Notes: a model not told the origin generated them from the sequence alone. A stretch of 64,000 nt of DNA from Arthrinium phaeospermum (GCA_006503535.1 QYRS01000007.1:2232001-2296000), one strand, 5' to 3'; shown: positions 25,882-35,883, numbered from the stretch's first letter. Program-made: numbers and translations.

Positions 25882-25918
25882 GCATGCATATGCATGCTAT
25901 AATTATCCTGCATGCAGG
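25882..25918. repeat. Two adjacent perfect palindromes
   Basis: GCATGCATATGCATGC (16 bp, 25882-25897) and CCTGCATGCAGG (12 bp, 25907-25918) are each identical to their reverse complement and share the TGCATGCA core. They lie in intergenic sequence between the SGNH gene start and the F-box-like pseudogene. They could be protein-binding sites or a chance hairpin. Confidence 0.6.
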
Positions 25919-26149
25919 CTGGCCCACCAAAAGTAGGCGAAGTGTCTGCCTTAAGAAGTAAGGAACCGATGCATGGGGATAAAGGTTCGATGTCAGCAAG
26001 CCCTGCCGGACATTCCAGGTACAGCAACCCCGCCCTAATTTGTCGACCGACTATCAGGCAACCGCCCTCCTTTGGTCCCATATCTGTCCAGATGTACTCT
26101 ATTTTCTTTTACTATTGAGTCCCTTTTTCTCCCAAAGCGGCTTCGGTCT

Positions 26150-27210
26150 CCTCTTCCGTCACCGATATGGCGAACTAGTCCTTCTCCGTCTTGGCGCTGC
26201 TGAGCCTTATCGCCCGAGGCTTGGCGCAGGCAGGCCCCACGCCGCTGACCACCCCCGTCTGCATTCTATGAAGAAAATACACGACATGCTTTCAACTTGC
26301 GCCAACATCAGCACCCTCAGCATCGGATCGCCAGCGTCGGATGCGTGGGCCATCCCGACCGGTGGAGCCTGCCGCTCGACCCCTGGGGGCGCAGCCGATA
26401 CCCGTCGGGCCCGCGGTCGCTGTCGCTGAATGGCTATGCATTCTACTATACAGAGCTGCGTTACGTCCGACCCCCGAGTCTGGAATGGTGGGACCACTAC
26501 CTCGGCTGGATGACGTCGGGCTAAGCCTGGTATTAGCTGACGACTCTGCTTTCGCCCGAGAGACGGGCCAAGACCAACCTCGAGCTGTGGCTGGACGCCA
26601 TGGACTTCTCGTCGGTTGAGGAATTGTCTATATTCGACTACGACTACGGCGAGTCGCCGGTGCTCTTGATCAACCACCTGCTTCCGCGCGAGCCCAACCT
26701 CCGGTCCCTAACCGTTATCTATCCGCACATGAAGGAGCTGGTCCTCGCCATACCCAAAACCTCGCTCCAACATTTGACCTATCTCGACCCCGGCCCCAGC
26801 CAGGACCTCGACCCGATCCTCCAAGCACACGCCGAGTCACTCGCCGGCCTCGACTGGTGGAACCGCGAAGGCGGAGGCCCGTGGGACGCCGATTCCTCTT
26901 ATCCGCCGCGCCTGCTCTTATCGATCGCACAGCCCCGGAACCTCGGTACGACGGCGCCAAACCTCGCGTCCCTGGCCCTGGACCTGGATAGCCAAGACAG
27001 GAACGACCGAGTGTTCTCTCGCACATTACGTTTGTGGCGGGGGGAAAGGACGGGGGGGGGGGACGCAGTATGGGCATGCCGTACTGGCTGTACGGCAAAA
27101 GCGCAGACATTAACTGCTCTATTTTGGAGGAGGACGTAGAGTGTGAGGGGCAGGACGGTGATGGGTCGATGCCCGAAGGAGAATTGTATCCCCAAGAAGA
27201 TCGAGATTAG
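26150..27210 (+). pseudogene. Broken F-box/leucine-rich-like gene
   Basis: Protein-like segments follow each other on the plus strand in alternating frames: LNGYAFYYTELRYVRPPSLE (about 26,430), DDSAFARE (about 26,540), a long stretch 26600-27000 with MDFSSVEELSIFDYDYGESP, HLTYLDPGPSQDLDPIL and APNLASLALDLD, and a tail from 27,076 (MPYWLYGKSADINCSILEED) ending at a TAG at 27,208. The order and content resemble fungal F-box/LRR-type proteins from memory of that family. At least three frame changes are needed, one of them near an 11-G run at 27052-27062. No single intron set I tried restores a frame, so I call it a pseudogene. Homopolymer sequencing errors could account for part of the damage. 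Confidence 0.5.
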
Positions 27211-27273
27211 AATAGTCTCTGAATCTTTTAAACAATATGTTTCAGACCAGGGGCTGGGATAAAGAGCACTGGG

Positions 27274-29439
27274 CTAGGAGTAAGTAGTGTCGGTGTCAAG
27301 AGTGCCCAAGAGATCATCTCCCTCAAGATGTAAGTACTCGCCCATGTCGTAGTCTGCCATAAGCGAGTAAGAGAAATCACCAAAACCCCCCGACTCAGGT
27401 GGAAACATATCCGCAAACGACTCCGACGAGTCACCTTGCCCGCCTCCCTCACCCCCATCGCCCCCCAACGGCACCGCACCGACATCACCCCTTTTGCCGT
27501 TGTCGTCATCCCCGCCCCCACCCTCGCGTTCCCGCCGCACCTTTTCCCAAAGCCCCCTAATGGGCCGCGCCAGGTCAGTGGCCGTCGACCCACCACCCGC
27601 CAGCCACCCCTCGCAGACGACGCAGACGTACCGCCAAGCCCGCTCGCACCCGGGCGCAGAAGGCGGCCGGCGCCGCAGCTCGTGGAGCACAAAGGCCACG
27701 GCGTGCCAGTGGCTGTACGTCTGCGCGTGCCACGTCCAGGGCGCCATGGCCGGGATCGCCAGGATGTCCGCCGCGGACTCGAGGAGGTCGACGGCGGCGG
27801 CGAAGAGCTGGTCTCGGGTCGCTCTACCATTGGCCGTCGGCGCTTCGCCTTGTTGAGTTGGAGGCCGGGAGTCCTTCTCGCGCGAAGGCCAGTGCGCGAC
27901 GAACCAGAGGCGCTTTATTATCATCCGTGCCGAGAGAAGCACCTTGAATTGGAAGGGGATCTCTGGATTACAGTGTCTCAAGTACCGGTCCTCCAACCGT
28001 CCCTCCAGCTCGCTAATCGCCGCTTGCTTCCCGGCCAGAGACGCATCACCGTCCATACGCCAGACCGCCCGCAGAGTCTCATACCGCACCAAACAAAAAG
28101 TCATCTCCGCAAACCCCTCCCGCTCAGCCGGAAGCGCATCCATCCCTGGAGAGAGATCGGCGTCGTCCAAATGCAGCGGCATCCGCGCGTCCCCCGAACC
28201 CGGACGCACCGCGTGCTCGTCCCCGCAGGCCTCGGCCGTCCGGTGGTCCAGGATGCAGACGTACCACCACAGCCGCCGGCGCATCTCGGCCTCGAAGGGC
28301 GGCAGGTCGAAGGCGGCGCCGTCGCGGTGGAGGCCCATGGCGCGGGCGAGGTGGTGGACGAGCACCGCGAGCGAGCGGATGGCGGCCGCCGACTGGGACT
28401 GGGCCGCTTTCTCGTTCTTGAGGGCTTCGGTGTAGAAGAGGGCCGCTTGGAGGACGGTGGGGCTGCGGGTGCTGATCAGGTGCGCGCGGGATAGGGACTG
28501 CTCGGCGGCGGTGCGGTAGTGCGTTAGGGAGTCTTGGTGGGTTTGGCCTAGCTCGGCGAGGCATTGCTCGTCGCTCATGGTGGCGATGGCGGCGTAGTTG
28601 ATGGCGGAGACTAGGGCGTCCGTGTTGCGGTCCATCTTGTCTGGTGACGCCGCGGCGTCCCAGTACTGTTGAGTCAGGGTCGGCAGGTGCATCATGCGCA
28701 TCACCGGGGCCACATTCTCACAAAAAGCGGCGAACAGTGCCGCCGCCTGTCCCAGCGACGGGTGAGAGTCGCGCAGCGAACCGGCCGGGGCCCCGAGGCC
28801 GAACAGGACGGTGGAAGGGTTAGGGGCCGGGCTCGTCTCCGTACTTCCATTTTGAAAAGGAGCAGTCGGCACCTCGTCGCTCTCGACCTCATCTCCTAGC
28901 AACAGGTCACGAAGCTCCTCAAACTCGTCCGCAAGGCTTTCCCACATGTCGTCGTGGAGATAGTGGCTATTGGTCTCCGTAACCTTGAGCCGACCGAGAC
29001 GCTCGTCGAGCGCAACATCGGCGCAGGGCTCGATGTGCGGCGCAGAGTCTCGATGGCTCGGCGCAGCGTCAGGGGCGGCTTCGCCTTGGTCTTGGCGGCC
29101 GGCATGCCGGATCATGGTTTCGAGGCGCGCCAAGCGATCGGCTATCTGCTGCTGCTGCTGCGCATGTACGGTATTAGGTCCATTGGGTTCCCGTCGCCGC
29201 TTGGGCGCTCGGCCTCGGCCTGTGGGATACACGCAGTCTTGGCCAGTTCCCCGGGCGCGGGAGCAGTTGCCGCAGCTTGGCTGTTGCCGGTCGCAGCGGA
29301 CCCTACGGGTCTTACAAGAGACACAGCTGCGAATGGGATAGTGCATCGTTGCAGATACTGGCAACAATTGTCGCGACATAGGGGCCACGGAACTAGGCGG
29401 CTCTTCGCGGGATAGGAGTCTTATACCAAAAGAGTTCAT
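27274..29439 (-). CDS. Zn2Cys6 transcription factor
   Basis: A single-exon gene of 721 aa. The DNA-binding cluster uses Cys39, 42, 49, 56, 59 and 69 (C-x2-C-x6-C-x6-C-x2-C-x9-C, with CKTRRVRCDRQQPSC). It is followed by a basic linker (APKRRRE) and a Gln-rich coiled coil (QQQQQIADRLARLETMI) for dimerisation. Residues about 230-560 fit the fungal-specific transcription factor domain, including RRLWWYVCILDHRTAE. The C terminus is acidic and Gly-rich, likely an activation region. Alternative in-frame Met codons at residues 21 and 32 also precede the zinc cluster, so the start is uncertain. Target genes cannot be told from sequence; the nearest candidates are the SGNH esterase and the orphan gene at 30.2 kb. 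Confidence 0.9.
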   Translation of the reverse strand: MNSFGIRLLSREEPPSSVAPMSRQLLPVSATMHYPIRSCVSCKTRRVRCDRQQPSCGNCSRARGTGQDCVYPTGRGRAPKRRREPNGPNTVHAQQQQQIADRLARLETMIRHAGRQDQGEAAPDAAPSHRDSAPHIEPCADVALDERLGRLKVTETNSHYLHDDMWESLADEFEELRDLLLGDEVESDEVPTAPFQNGSTETSPAPNPSTVLFGLGAPAGSLRDSHPSLGQAAALFAAFCENVAPVMRMMHLPTLTQQYWDAAASPDKMDRNTDALVSAINYAAIATMSDEQCLAELGQTHQDSLTHYRTAAEQSLSRAHLISTRSPTVLQAALFYTEALKNEKAAQSQSAAAIRSLAVLVHHLARAMGLHRDGAAFDLPPFEAEMRRRLWWYVCILDHRTAEACGDEHAVRPGSGDARMPLHLDDADLSPGMDALPAEREGFAEMTFCLVRYETLRAVWRMDGDASLAGKQAAISELEGRLEDRYLRHCNPEIPFQFKVLLSARMIIKRLWFVAHWPSREKDSRPPTQQGEAPTANGRATRDQLFAAAVDLLESAADILAIPAMAPWTWHAQTYSHWHAVAFVLHELRRRPPSAPGCERAWRYVCVVCEGWLAGGGSTATDLARPIRGLWEKVRREREGGGGDDDNGKRGDVGAVPLGGDGGEGGGQGDSSESFADMFPPESGGFGDFSYSLMADYDMGEYLHLEGDDLLGTLDTDTTYS

Positions 29440-30183
29440 TGAAGGGAGTGCATCGCTGCCAATGTTCTAGGCCATCATAGGTTGGTACGAGCATGCCGCA
29501 GAGTCGAGTTTGACGTCTCGAACATCGACAGAATCACCCATCATTGCGGGGTTGCGGGAGCTGGTCTTCATTAGGCGGGTTGAGGAGCTAGAATCTCAGC
29601 TCCGGAGGCTTGCTGGCCAATCGGCGAGTTCCTAGGCCAGCCTAGCGCTTCTATCTTTTACCGTTCTTCAGGGGTTCTAGGTAACTGCATTCTCGTTCTG
29701 GACTGGCACAAGCTTATTTCGCATCAGTAGGATTGGGGCCCGGGCACGGAACTCTTCAATGAGCCGCATAAAATTCAATTGCATCTTCACTTGAACTTGG
29801 CAACCAAATATTGTTCTCCTTTCTGATAGGATCGCCTAAGAAGTAGATAGATGAAGAGATATTAGTGTAGCTTGGTCTAGATCATAAGGCCATGAAAGCC
29901 AACCCCAAGGTCTGGATGCTCGGTCCATTGTGGCATCGAAATCTTTGAACAGGATAAGAGGTCTTTGTTGCCTTTTCTTTGGACATCAACGCCTCCAGAG
30001 AACAACAGGTTGTTATGTGACAGCTGCCGTCTTTGACAATAATTTGTTTATGTATAAATATACACTGCATGGGACTCGACTTTCTCTCTGCCATCAAGAC
30101 GACTATTGCATACCAACAACTACAACTACTATATCCATCACAACACTATTCACAACCCATATCATCCATTACACTACTACATT
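29440..30183. other. Divergent promoter region
   Basis: This lies between the Zn2Cys6 factor (-) and the orphan gene (+). A short frame at about 29,550-29,635 reads like a coiled-coil tail (RRVEELESQLRRL) and ends in a stop; it may be a gene scrap. A TATAAATA element at 30053-30060 lies about 125 nt before the next ATG. The leader from 30,100 is rich in CAACTAC/ATCC units. Confidence 0.4.
30053..30060 (+). promoter_or_regulatory. TATA-like element upstream of orphan 334-aa gene
   Basis: TATAAATA, about 125 nt upstream of the ATG at 30184. Called by position and consensus only. Confidence 0.45.
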
Positions 30184-31188
30184 ATGTCAGGCTCTAGGAA
30201 CACACTGCGTACCTGGGAGAATTGGAGCACGAAAGAAGACCGTCCCATGACCTCGAGGTATCTCTTCACCATGACACGCCCAGACTTTAGCGCTCAAGAG
30301 AGCAAACACCCTGGCACTACTTGGGGTAAAGACTTCATCGAGATTGACCGCAAGGACATTGAAGAGTGGTCCGACTTTACGGAAGGCAATGTCAACAATG
30401 CCTTCTTTAAAATCTTAGACGAACCCATTGGCCTGGGAAGTCATCTCACCGAGCCGCTCAAAGCCCTCGACGACACAGCGGTTATTGTATTTGAGGAACA
30501 CCTCGATGACTACTTTCTGAAAGTAATCGGACCCATCCTAAGCCACTCTATTGAGTGTACCAGGAGCCAGTTGAGCGAAGCCTCAGACAATGCAATGGTC
30601 TTGAAACTTCGAATCCCTTACTCAAAGGAAGCCATCAAGGTGAGTCTTCCGCATCAGGAAGGCGAGGATGAGACGCTGAAGCGACCAAACTTCCCTATCT
30701 ACCTACCTGCCAAGTCAATGCCGGGTATGAAGCCATCAACGGACGTTGTCTTTGTCATAGGTGAGACTGCCAGAACCGTAGTGTGGGACCCGAACTGCTA
30801 CAAAAGTCCCTCTAACTATAGAAGGAATGGCCACATCCATTTGGGCAAAGTAGCCATGTATTGCAAAGCTGCTAACACATGCTTTGCTTTTACCATGACG
30901 ACGGAAGGTGCTACCATGTTCCGATTCTTCACCATCGACAACCAAGACGGCACTGAACGGTGGGGAGTTCAGCTTGCAACATTTGCCTGGTGTCCGGAAC
31001 ATCGGCGCCTGCCAGAGGAAAACGAGATGTCTGGAGCCAAGGCGATCTGGGCGTCCATTATGATGAGCCTAGACCCCGAAGCCCGGAGAATCCAAAGAAG
31101 AGACGAAATTCGTTCATTGGAATCATGGCCCCGCTTGCAAACAAAGAAAACGTCCACACCGGATGCAGGTGAGACAAAGGAGCAATGA
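30184..31188 (+). CDS. Uncharacterised 334-aa protein next to FTA2-like kinase
   Basis: An intronless frame of 334 aa. The frame stays open upstream to 30106, but that part reads as Asn/Tyr/His low complexity from a repetitive leader, so the Met at 30184 (MSGSRNTLRTWENW) is preferred. The protein is soluble, with no signal peptide or membrane span, mixed charged composition and a Lys/Thr-rich tail. Segments such as TWGKDFIEIDRKDIEEWSDF, GHIHLGKVAMYCKAANTCFA and RWGVQLATFAWCP look like globular folded sequence. I do not recognise a domain. It lies 137 nt upstream of the FTA2-family gene on the same strand, a spacing that suggests a functional pair or a shared origin; this is inference. Confidence 0.65.
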   Translation: MSGSRNTLRTWENWSTKEDRPMTSRYLFTMTRPDFSAQESKHPGTTWGKDFIEIDRKDIEEWSDFTEGNVNNAFFKILDEPIGLGSHLTEPLKALDDTAVIVFEEHLDDYFLKVIGPILSHSIECTRSQLSEASDNAMVLKLRIPYSKEAIKVSLPHQEGEDETLKRPNFPIYLPAKSMPGMKPSTDVVFVIGETARTVVWDPNCYKSPSNYRRNGHIHLGKVAMYCKAANTCFAFTMTTEGATMFRFFTIDNQDGTERWGVQLATFAWCPEHRRLPEENEMSGAKAIWASIMMSLDPEARRIQRRDEIRSLESWPRLQTKKTSTPDAGETKEQ

Positions 31189-31325
31189 GGAATGGGGCTT
31201 AGGGTAATCCCATAGAGGTAAGTTGTAGAATTGAGAAACATTTAGAATAACACCTAGCAAGCAACATCAGGGGAATATTAAGTAGCACACTCTCATATTC
31301 TATACATTCACACTACGTTTCAATA

Positions 31326-32442
31326 ATGCTGAAAATGGAACCGCTCCCCTTTATCCCTGGCCCCAAGTTGGCTGCTTTCAAAGGCAAAAACAGCACGTTA
31401 AAAATCGATTTCATTCAATACCTGGGAAGCGGAGTGCACGCACATGTGTGGAAAGTACGGATAGATGATGAGTTATATGCTCTGAAAATGGTAAGTATCC
31501 CACGTAATTTCCACAGCCTACCTGTAAAGCTTTGATTGCCTGGTTTCTGAATTTCAGGGTGTATAGTTCAGATTTGGAAATCATTTTACTCCAGCATCCT
31601 TCTTCAAGGTGAAGCTCAGCAAAGAAGACGAAGTTACGTACATGCACCCCTTCAACTGTGAGGCGAGGGCATATGCACGACTTCAAGAAGCAAACAAGGA
31701 ACACATTGCTGTCCCATGCTATGGATATATCATGCTCAATCAAGATCAGCAATCAGCCTTGCGGGCCAAAGACACAACTCACAGTTGGACAAACGACTGG
31801 TGCTACCACAAAGCACACGCCGGTCAGCCACTGAAAGCCCTCGTCAAAAAGTTTATAGACTTCGAAAGCCTTGCCCGACCAAGCCCAGACACGAACCTAA
31901 ACATACGGTTGCTTGTCCCAGCTATTGACAGCCACAAGACAGCACGTACCCTGTCCAACAACATGGTGACTCTCCATCGCCTGGGAATACTGCACAGGGA
32001 TATAAACGCTTCAAACATTGTCAAGGGGCGTTTCTTGGACTTCAGCACCTCCTGGACCAAACCGCACCCATGCCTGGACACGAACCAGATCGAATCGGCT
32101 GAGAGCCCTTACGACCAGCTGGGAGTATCGGATGCGGATGCACTTGATGATATGATTGAAATATGGAACGAGTATCAGCCGCACAAGCTACGTATGTGGC
32201 TTAGAGCCGCTGCAAATCACAGATATCTCGAGCGCCTGCGGTCGCACGCGACCAAGTTCGATGACCGAGACCCGAATTTGTGGGAATGGATCCGGAACTA
32301 TCGCGGGAGGCCTGACCTGTACGATTGGGAAGGGCCCAAAGATCCGGACACTAAACAACGTAAACGGCTTTCCAAAAGACGCTACCGCAGCCGTAAGAAA
32401 CAAGCACGGCAGATCGAGAAGCAAGATCCCCCGAAAGCATGA
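31326..32442 (+). CDS. FTA2-family protein-kinase-like protein
   Basis: Two exons, 31326-31490 and 31567-32442, with a 76-nt intron, encode 346 aa. The sequence PLPFIPGPKLAAFKGKNSTL is characteristic of the family named after fission-yeast Fta2 (Sim4 kinetochore complex). Kinase-like elements are visible: a Gly-rich loop LGSGVHAHV (34-41), Lys54 in YALKM, HRD at 198-200 followed by Asn205, and DFS at 213-215 where kinases have DFG. The C-terminal 50 residues are strongly basic (RKRLSKRRYRSRKKQ), possibly for nuclear or nucleic-acid contact. Members are common and variable in filamentous fungi, so a kinetochore role should not be assumed. It could be an atypical kinase or a pseudokinase. Confidence 0.8.
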
Positions 32443-33332
32443 TGACGTGCACATCGAACACCAGATTGGGACATAGTAATGCCATCACGTGGATTGACTC
32501 CGCGACGTTGCCAACCTAGGCAAATCTCCCGCTGCCCAATCAGCCTTTCTCCCGACGTCAGGACTTTGAGCCGGTCCTATTATGTGCAGCAGATGCCAAA
32601 TGGCTAATAGCTTGGATGGAGTTGTTGAAACACGGACCGTAGTCCAAAATACCCAGAGTTTCCATGCAGGGCTGACCGAGACGGGGACTGCCCCGCTAAA
32701 TCAGCCATCGCAACCACCCAAACCGGCAGAACCTGCACCCTTTCCCTTGATTGAATGTTTCTTTGAGCCGCATAAGCTGGATGATGACTTGGTCGCGATA
32801 GCGTCTCTCGGGTCAATTGGCAAAGAGTTTGCCGTCCGTCTCAAGTCCGTTTGACGAGCCCGATCAATTGGCTAGACCCCTGCCGCAGATCAGTACTGAC
32901 AGCACGCCGCCGCCCAATTGCAGAGTGTCGGGGTGGAGTTGGCAGTCAATGGCATAACGCGATCCACGGCCTTGAGATCCGACGATCGACCTGTCGGGCA
33001 GGCGCTGCATAATCCTGTCGAAACGCCCTGGCCGCCCACCTCCGCTAGGCAATGCGGATGGATGCTGTCAAGACACGGCACGGCCTTAAGAACCGGTCTT
33101 CGTCCCAACTTCGTCGTCTGTTGTTGCACTGTCGCTGGATCGAAACCCTAATAATTCGACATTTCTTATCTAATACCTTGCCATTCATTATTATATACTT
33201 ATTACCCGTGTGTTATACGGCGGCAGGAAAGCTCTGGAGTAACTACGAACAAGCCGCGCATACTATTAATAATACCATCTCATCTCATTTGATCTCATCT
33301 CGACGACGGCAAGCAAGCAAGTGGGACCGTCC
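32443..33332. other. Intergenic region
   Basis: No supported gene. A 90-residue open frame at 32582-32854 has Pro-rich sequence but no start context, domain or splice partner. A TATATA stretch near 33,193 lies about 140 nt before the ATG at 33,333. CATCTC repeats occur around 33,280. Confidence 0.4.
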
Positions 33333-34724
33333 ATGAATTCGAACGTGCAACCCCCGCCTCTACTCGACAAGCGCTCGTCCATGCATCTGCCCGCGCTTCT
33401 AGAAAACCGACAGTCCGGCTCCCCGTGCCCCGGCGCAAACGGGGGCCAGATCGGCACCCTGCGCCAATACAACGTGCTGTGCGGCTCGCGGCTGGTGGGG
33501 AAGGAGATCGGGGGCCAGCAGACGGCGTCGCTGGGGGACTGCGTGGACCTGTGCACCGACCACGCCGGCCCGCGCTGCGACGGCGTCGTGTACCAGGCCA
33601 GCAACGGGCGGTGCGTGCTGCAGGCCGCCATCAACAAGGGCGCCACGACGCTGGCGGCGGGCGCCGACTCGGCCATTGCGGCGGGCATGCTGCAGAAGCC
33701 CAGCTCGAGCTGCGACGCCCTGGGGACGGGCACCACGCAGTCGGCCAACGGCCTGCGCTTCCAGATTACTTGCAAGAAGGTCATGAACGGCAACGACTTC
33801 GACGTGCAGTTCCAGCTGTCCTTCGAGGACTGCATGCGCGCCTGCGCCAAGAACCCGCGCTGCGGCGGGGCCTCGTTCGAGCCGAGCCAGAGCTTCGGCT
33901 TCAAGAACTGCTACTTGAAGACGGCCTTCTCGGCCACCTCCAACCAGATCCTGGACATGCCCGGCATCGATACCGCGAGGCTGCTGACGCAGAACGGAAA
34001 TGGTGGCGGCAACGGCGGTGGTAACGGCGGCGGTAACGGTAACGGCCAAGTGAACCAGCCTCCTCCGCCAGTAGTAGCGTCACCACCTCAGACCACGTTG
34101 GTGGAAGTGACGAGGACTATCGTGACTTCGGCGCCTACTACCATTGCCATCACGACGACGGCCTCGGACCTATCGACGGGAGCCGGCGTCACCACCGTGC
34201 CCCTGGCCCAGACCCAGACGCTGACGACCCTGGTCGCCACCACCATCACCGCCAGACCGGTCCCGGAGAGCGGAGGCAGCGCCGGCGGGACGACGCAAGG
34301 CTCCCTTGCCCCCAGCAAGAGCGAGCCGTCCGAGATCGCCGACCCAGAGTCCGCGACGTCCATGCTGATGATCGCAGGCCCCGTTGCCGGCGCCGTGGCC
34401 TTTGTAGGGCTGGTGGGCATCGCCCTCTTCTTCTTCTGCCGGCACCGCCGGAGGCGGAAGCAGCGGCGGGGAGGAGGAGTAGGCACAGAGAAGGACGGCA
34501 GCGGCGGCGGCTGGCTGGGTCTGAGCGATGGTGGGAGAGACGACCTGCCGACGACCAGGACCGGGACGCCTAGTAGCGGCATGATACGGCGCGACACCAC
34601 CGTCACCACGTCGGAGTTCCGCGACAGCCAGAACGGGCTGAAGCAGAATCGGGTGTCGACGCATGCGTACGGCGAGGTGGGGATCCCGGCGGGGTTCGAG
34701 GGGCCGCATGCTGTTACGAAGTGA
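33333..34724 (+). CDS. PAN/Apple-like single-pass membrane protein
   Basis: An intronless frame of 463 aa from the ATG at 33333 (an upstream GTG in the same frame is not used as a start). Two Cys-rich modules (about 30-110 and 125-205) have spacing like PAN/Apple or WSC-type carbohydrate-binding folds, e.g. SLGDCVDLCTDHAGPRCDGV and SFEDCMRACAKNPRCGGASF. A Gly-Asn repeat, a Thr/Ser/Val-rich stalk, one transmembrane span (about 340-365) and a basic stop-transfer (RHRRRRKQRR) follow, then a cytoplasmic tail. No ordinary signal peptide is seen at the N terminus, so an unrecognised upstream exon is possible. The likely role is a cell-surface sensor or adhesin; the ligand is unknown. Confidence 0.8.
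   Translation: MNSNVQPPPLLDKRSSMHLPALLENRQSGSPCPGANGGQIGTLRQYNVLCGSRLVGKEIGGQQTASLGDCVDLCTDHAGPRCDGVVYQASNGRCVLQAAINKGATTLAAGADSAIAAGMLQKPSSSCDALGTGTTQSANGLRFQITCKKVMNGNDFDVQFQLSFEDCMRACAKNPRCGGASFEPSQSFGFKNCYLKTAFSATSNQILDMPGIDTARLLTQNGNGGGNGGGNGGGNGNGQVNQPPPPVVASPPQTTLVEVTRTIVTSAPTTIAITTTASDLSTGAGVTTVPLAQTQTLTTLVATTITARPVPESGGSAGGTTQGSLAPSKSEPSEIADPESATSMLMIAGPVAGAVAFVGLVGIALFFFCRHRRRRKQRRGGGVGTEKDGSGGGWLGLSDGGRDDLPTTRTGTPSSGMIRRDTTVTTSEFRDSQNGLKQNRVSTHAYGEVGIPAGFEGPHAVTK
34012..34044 (+). repeat. In-frame Gly-Gly-Gly-Asn coding repeat
   Basis: About three tandem copies of a 12-nt GGCGGTGGTAAC-like unit encode GGGN repeats between the Cys-rich modules and the Thr-rich stalk of the membrane protein. 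Such repeats often vary in copy number between strains. Confidence 0.7.
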
Positions 34725-35323
34725 TGATGGACAAAAACAGGCAAGGAGGGAACCCTGGGGTTAAAAATTGACGTTGGTATAGGTACGCGGACACTCGCTC
34801 ACTGGAGCCGGCGTAGCACCTATGTCTACACCGTGAAGGCACTCCTTGTCTCATAACTTTGCCCGACGGGTTCGGCTTATCTCACTGAGGCAAGCTGTGC
34901 ACATAACACTCATACGTAATTCAATAGTCAAATAACGAATCATTGGAATCGTTGGCAATAGCCTGTCCTACTTAGGTCATTATCCAGGATTGCCTTGATT
35001 GAAATGGCGCCCCAAGGCGGGTGGACTTAGCATCCAGTCTGAAGGCTGAGATGCCACGCATTTGTGACAAAGAAAGGGTCAACCACTGATGTAACTGCGC
35101 GTGAAAATAAGAAAAGACTCTTTGTGACTATTGTGTGCACGATACAGGCTTAAAGGCAGAAATACGAAACAAAGAGAGCTCAATACCAAACCAATAAATA
35201 CACATACGTGCACCATGTAGCCGGCGATTTGCGACAGAGCAAAAAGAAGGGCAAAAGGGGTCTCTTCAGCACTTGCCTAGAAAGAGACCAAAGCGACGAC
35301 ACAATACACACACTAACCCCACC
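34725..35323. other. Intergenic region
   Basis: This holds the 3' flank of the PAN-like gene and the promoter of the small Cys/His-rich gene. No other gene is recognised. Confidence 0.4.
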
Positions 35324-35716
35324 ATGTGCTACACCCAGATCGTCCATCACTGCTTCCACGCAGACCAGATCAGCTTCCACGCCGACGAGCGCGAAAGCCA
35401 CGTCTGCGACCTCGCCTGCTGGCCATACGACGAGGGCTACAAGTGCCCGGTGCACACGTGCTGCTGGATCGTGCTGGAGAACGACGTCTTCTCGTGCGAC
35501 GAGCGGCAGACGGACGGGACGTGCAGGAAGATGATGGAGGACGAGGTGTTCGTGCAGGAGGCAGACGAAGAGGAGGAGAAAAAGAATAAAGAAAATGGAG
35601 ATGCGAGAACCGAGGCCGAGGACGATGAAGCGTGCATGAAGTTCTGGCCGGAAGATCAGGAGGGAAAAGCAGTGCTGGTGTTTCTCGAAGATGGCGGCGC
35701 CCAAGAAACCATTTAG
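35324..35716 (+). CDS. Small Cys/His-rich acidic protein
   Basis: An intronless frame of 130 aa with a good start context (CCACCATG). The N-terminal half is dense in Cys and His (MCYTQIVHHCFHADQ, HVCDLACWPYDEGYKCPVHTC, then SCDERQTDGTC), suggesting a small zinc-binding fold. The second half is very acidic (a Glu/Asp/Lys run) and ends VLVFLEDGGAQETI. There is no signal peptide or membrane span. A reading frame starting with MCY and early Cys/His pairs is common among unannotated fungal proteins, but I know no function. Cysteine density and start context support it as real; the lack of a recognised domain limits confidence. Confidence 0.6.
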   Translation: MCYTQIVHHCFHADQISFHADERESHVCDLACWPYDEGYKCPVHTCCWIVLENDVFSCDERQTDGTCRKMMEDEVFVQEADEEEEKKNKENGDARTEAEDDEACMKFWPEDQEGKAVLVFLEDGGAQETI

Positions 35717-35883
35717 GCGGGTTGGTCGCTAACGGCCCGCTGCGTCTGGGGGTCCTTTTTAGCGAGGTGGCATTTTGCCGACAATTGTCCGGGGGTCGTC
35801 TTTTAGGTTAAGCCGACGTCACCTGTCCTTTCGCCCCTACTCATTTAGCTTGAACATCTCAATCCGACTGCCCCAAAACCGCA

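Larger units (their letters stand above)
24549..26149. other. Intergenic region with palindromes
   Basis: This is the promoter side of the SGNH gene. No gene is recognised. A TATATATA box is near 24,660. Two perfect palindromes lie at 25882-25897 and 25907-25918. Confidence 0.45.

Noticed and set aside
27436..28494. 352-codon plus-strand frame inside the Zn2Cys6 gene
   Set aside because: Arg/Pro/Val-rich shadow frame; the minus strand carries the zinc cluster and transcription-factor domain.
29550..29635. Short coiled-coil-like piece (RRVEELESQLRRL)
   Set aside because: Too short and isolated; possible gene scrap but not supportable as a gene.
32582..32854. 90-codon frame between the FTA2-like gene and the PAN-like gene
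   Set aside because: No start context, no splice signals joining it to neighbours and no recognisable domain.
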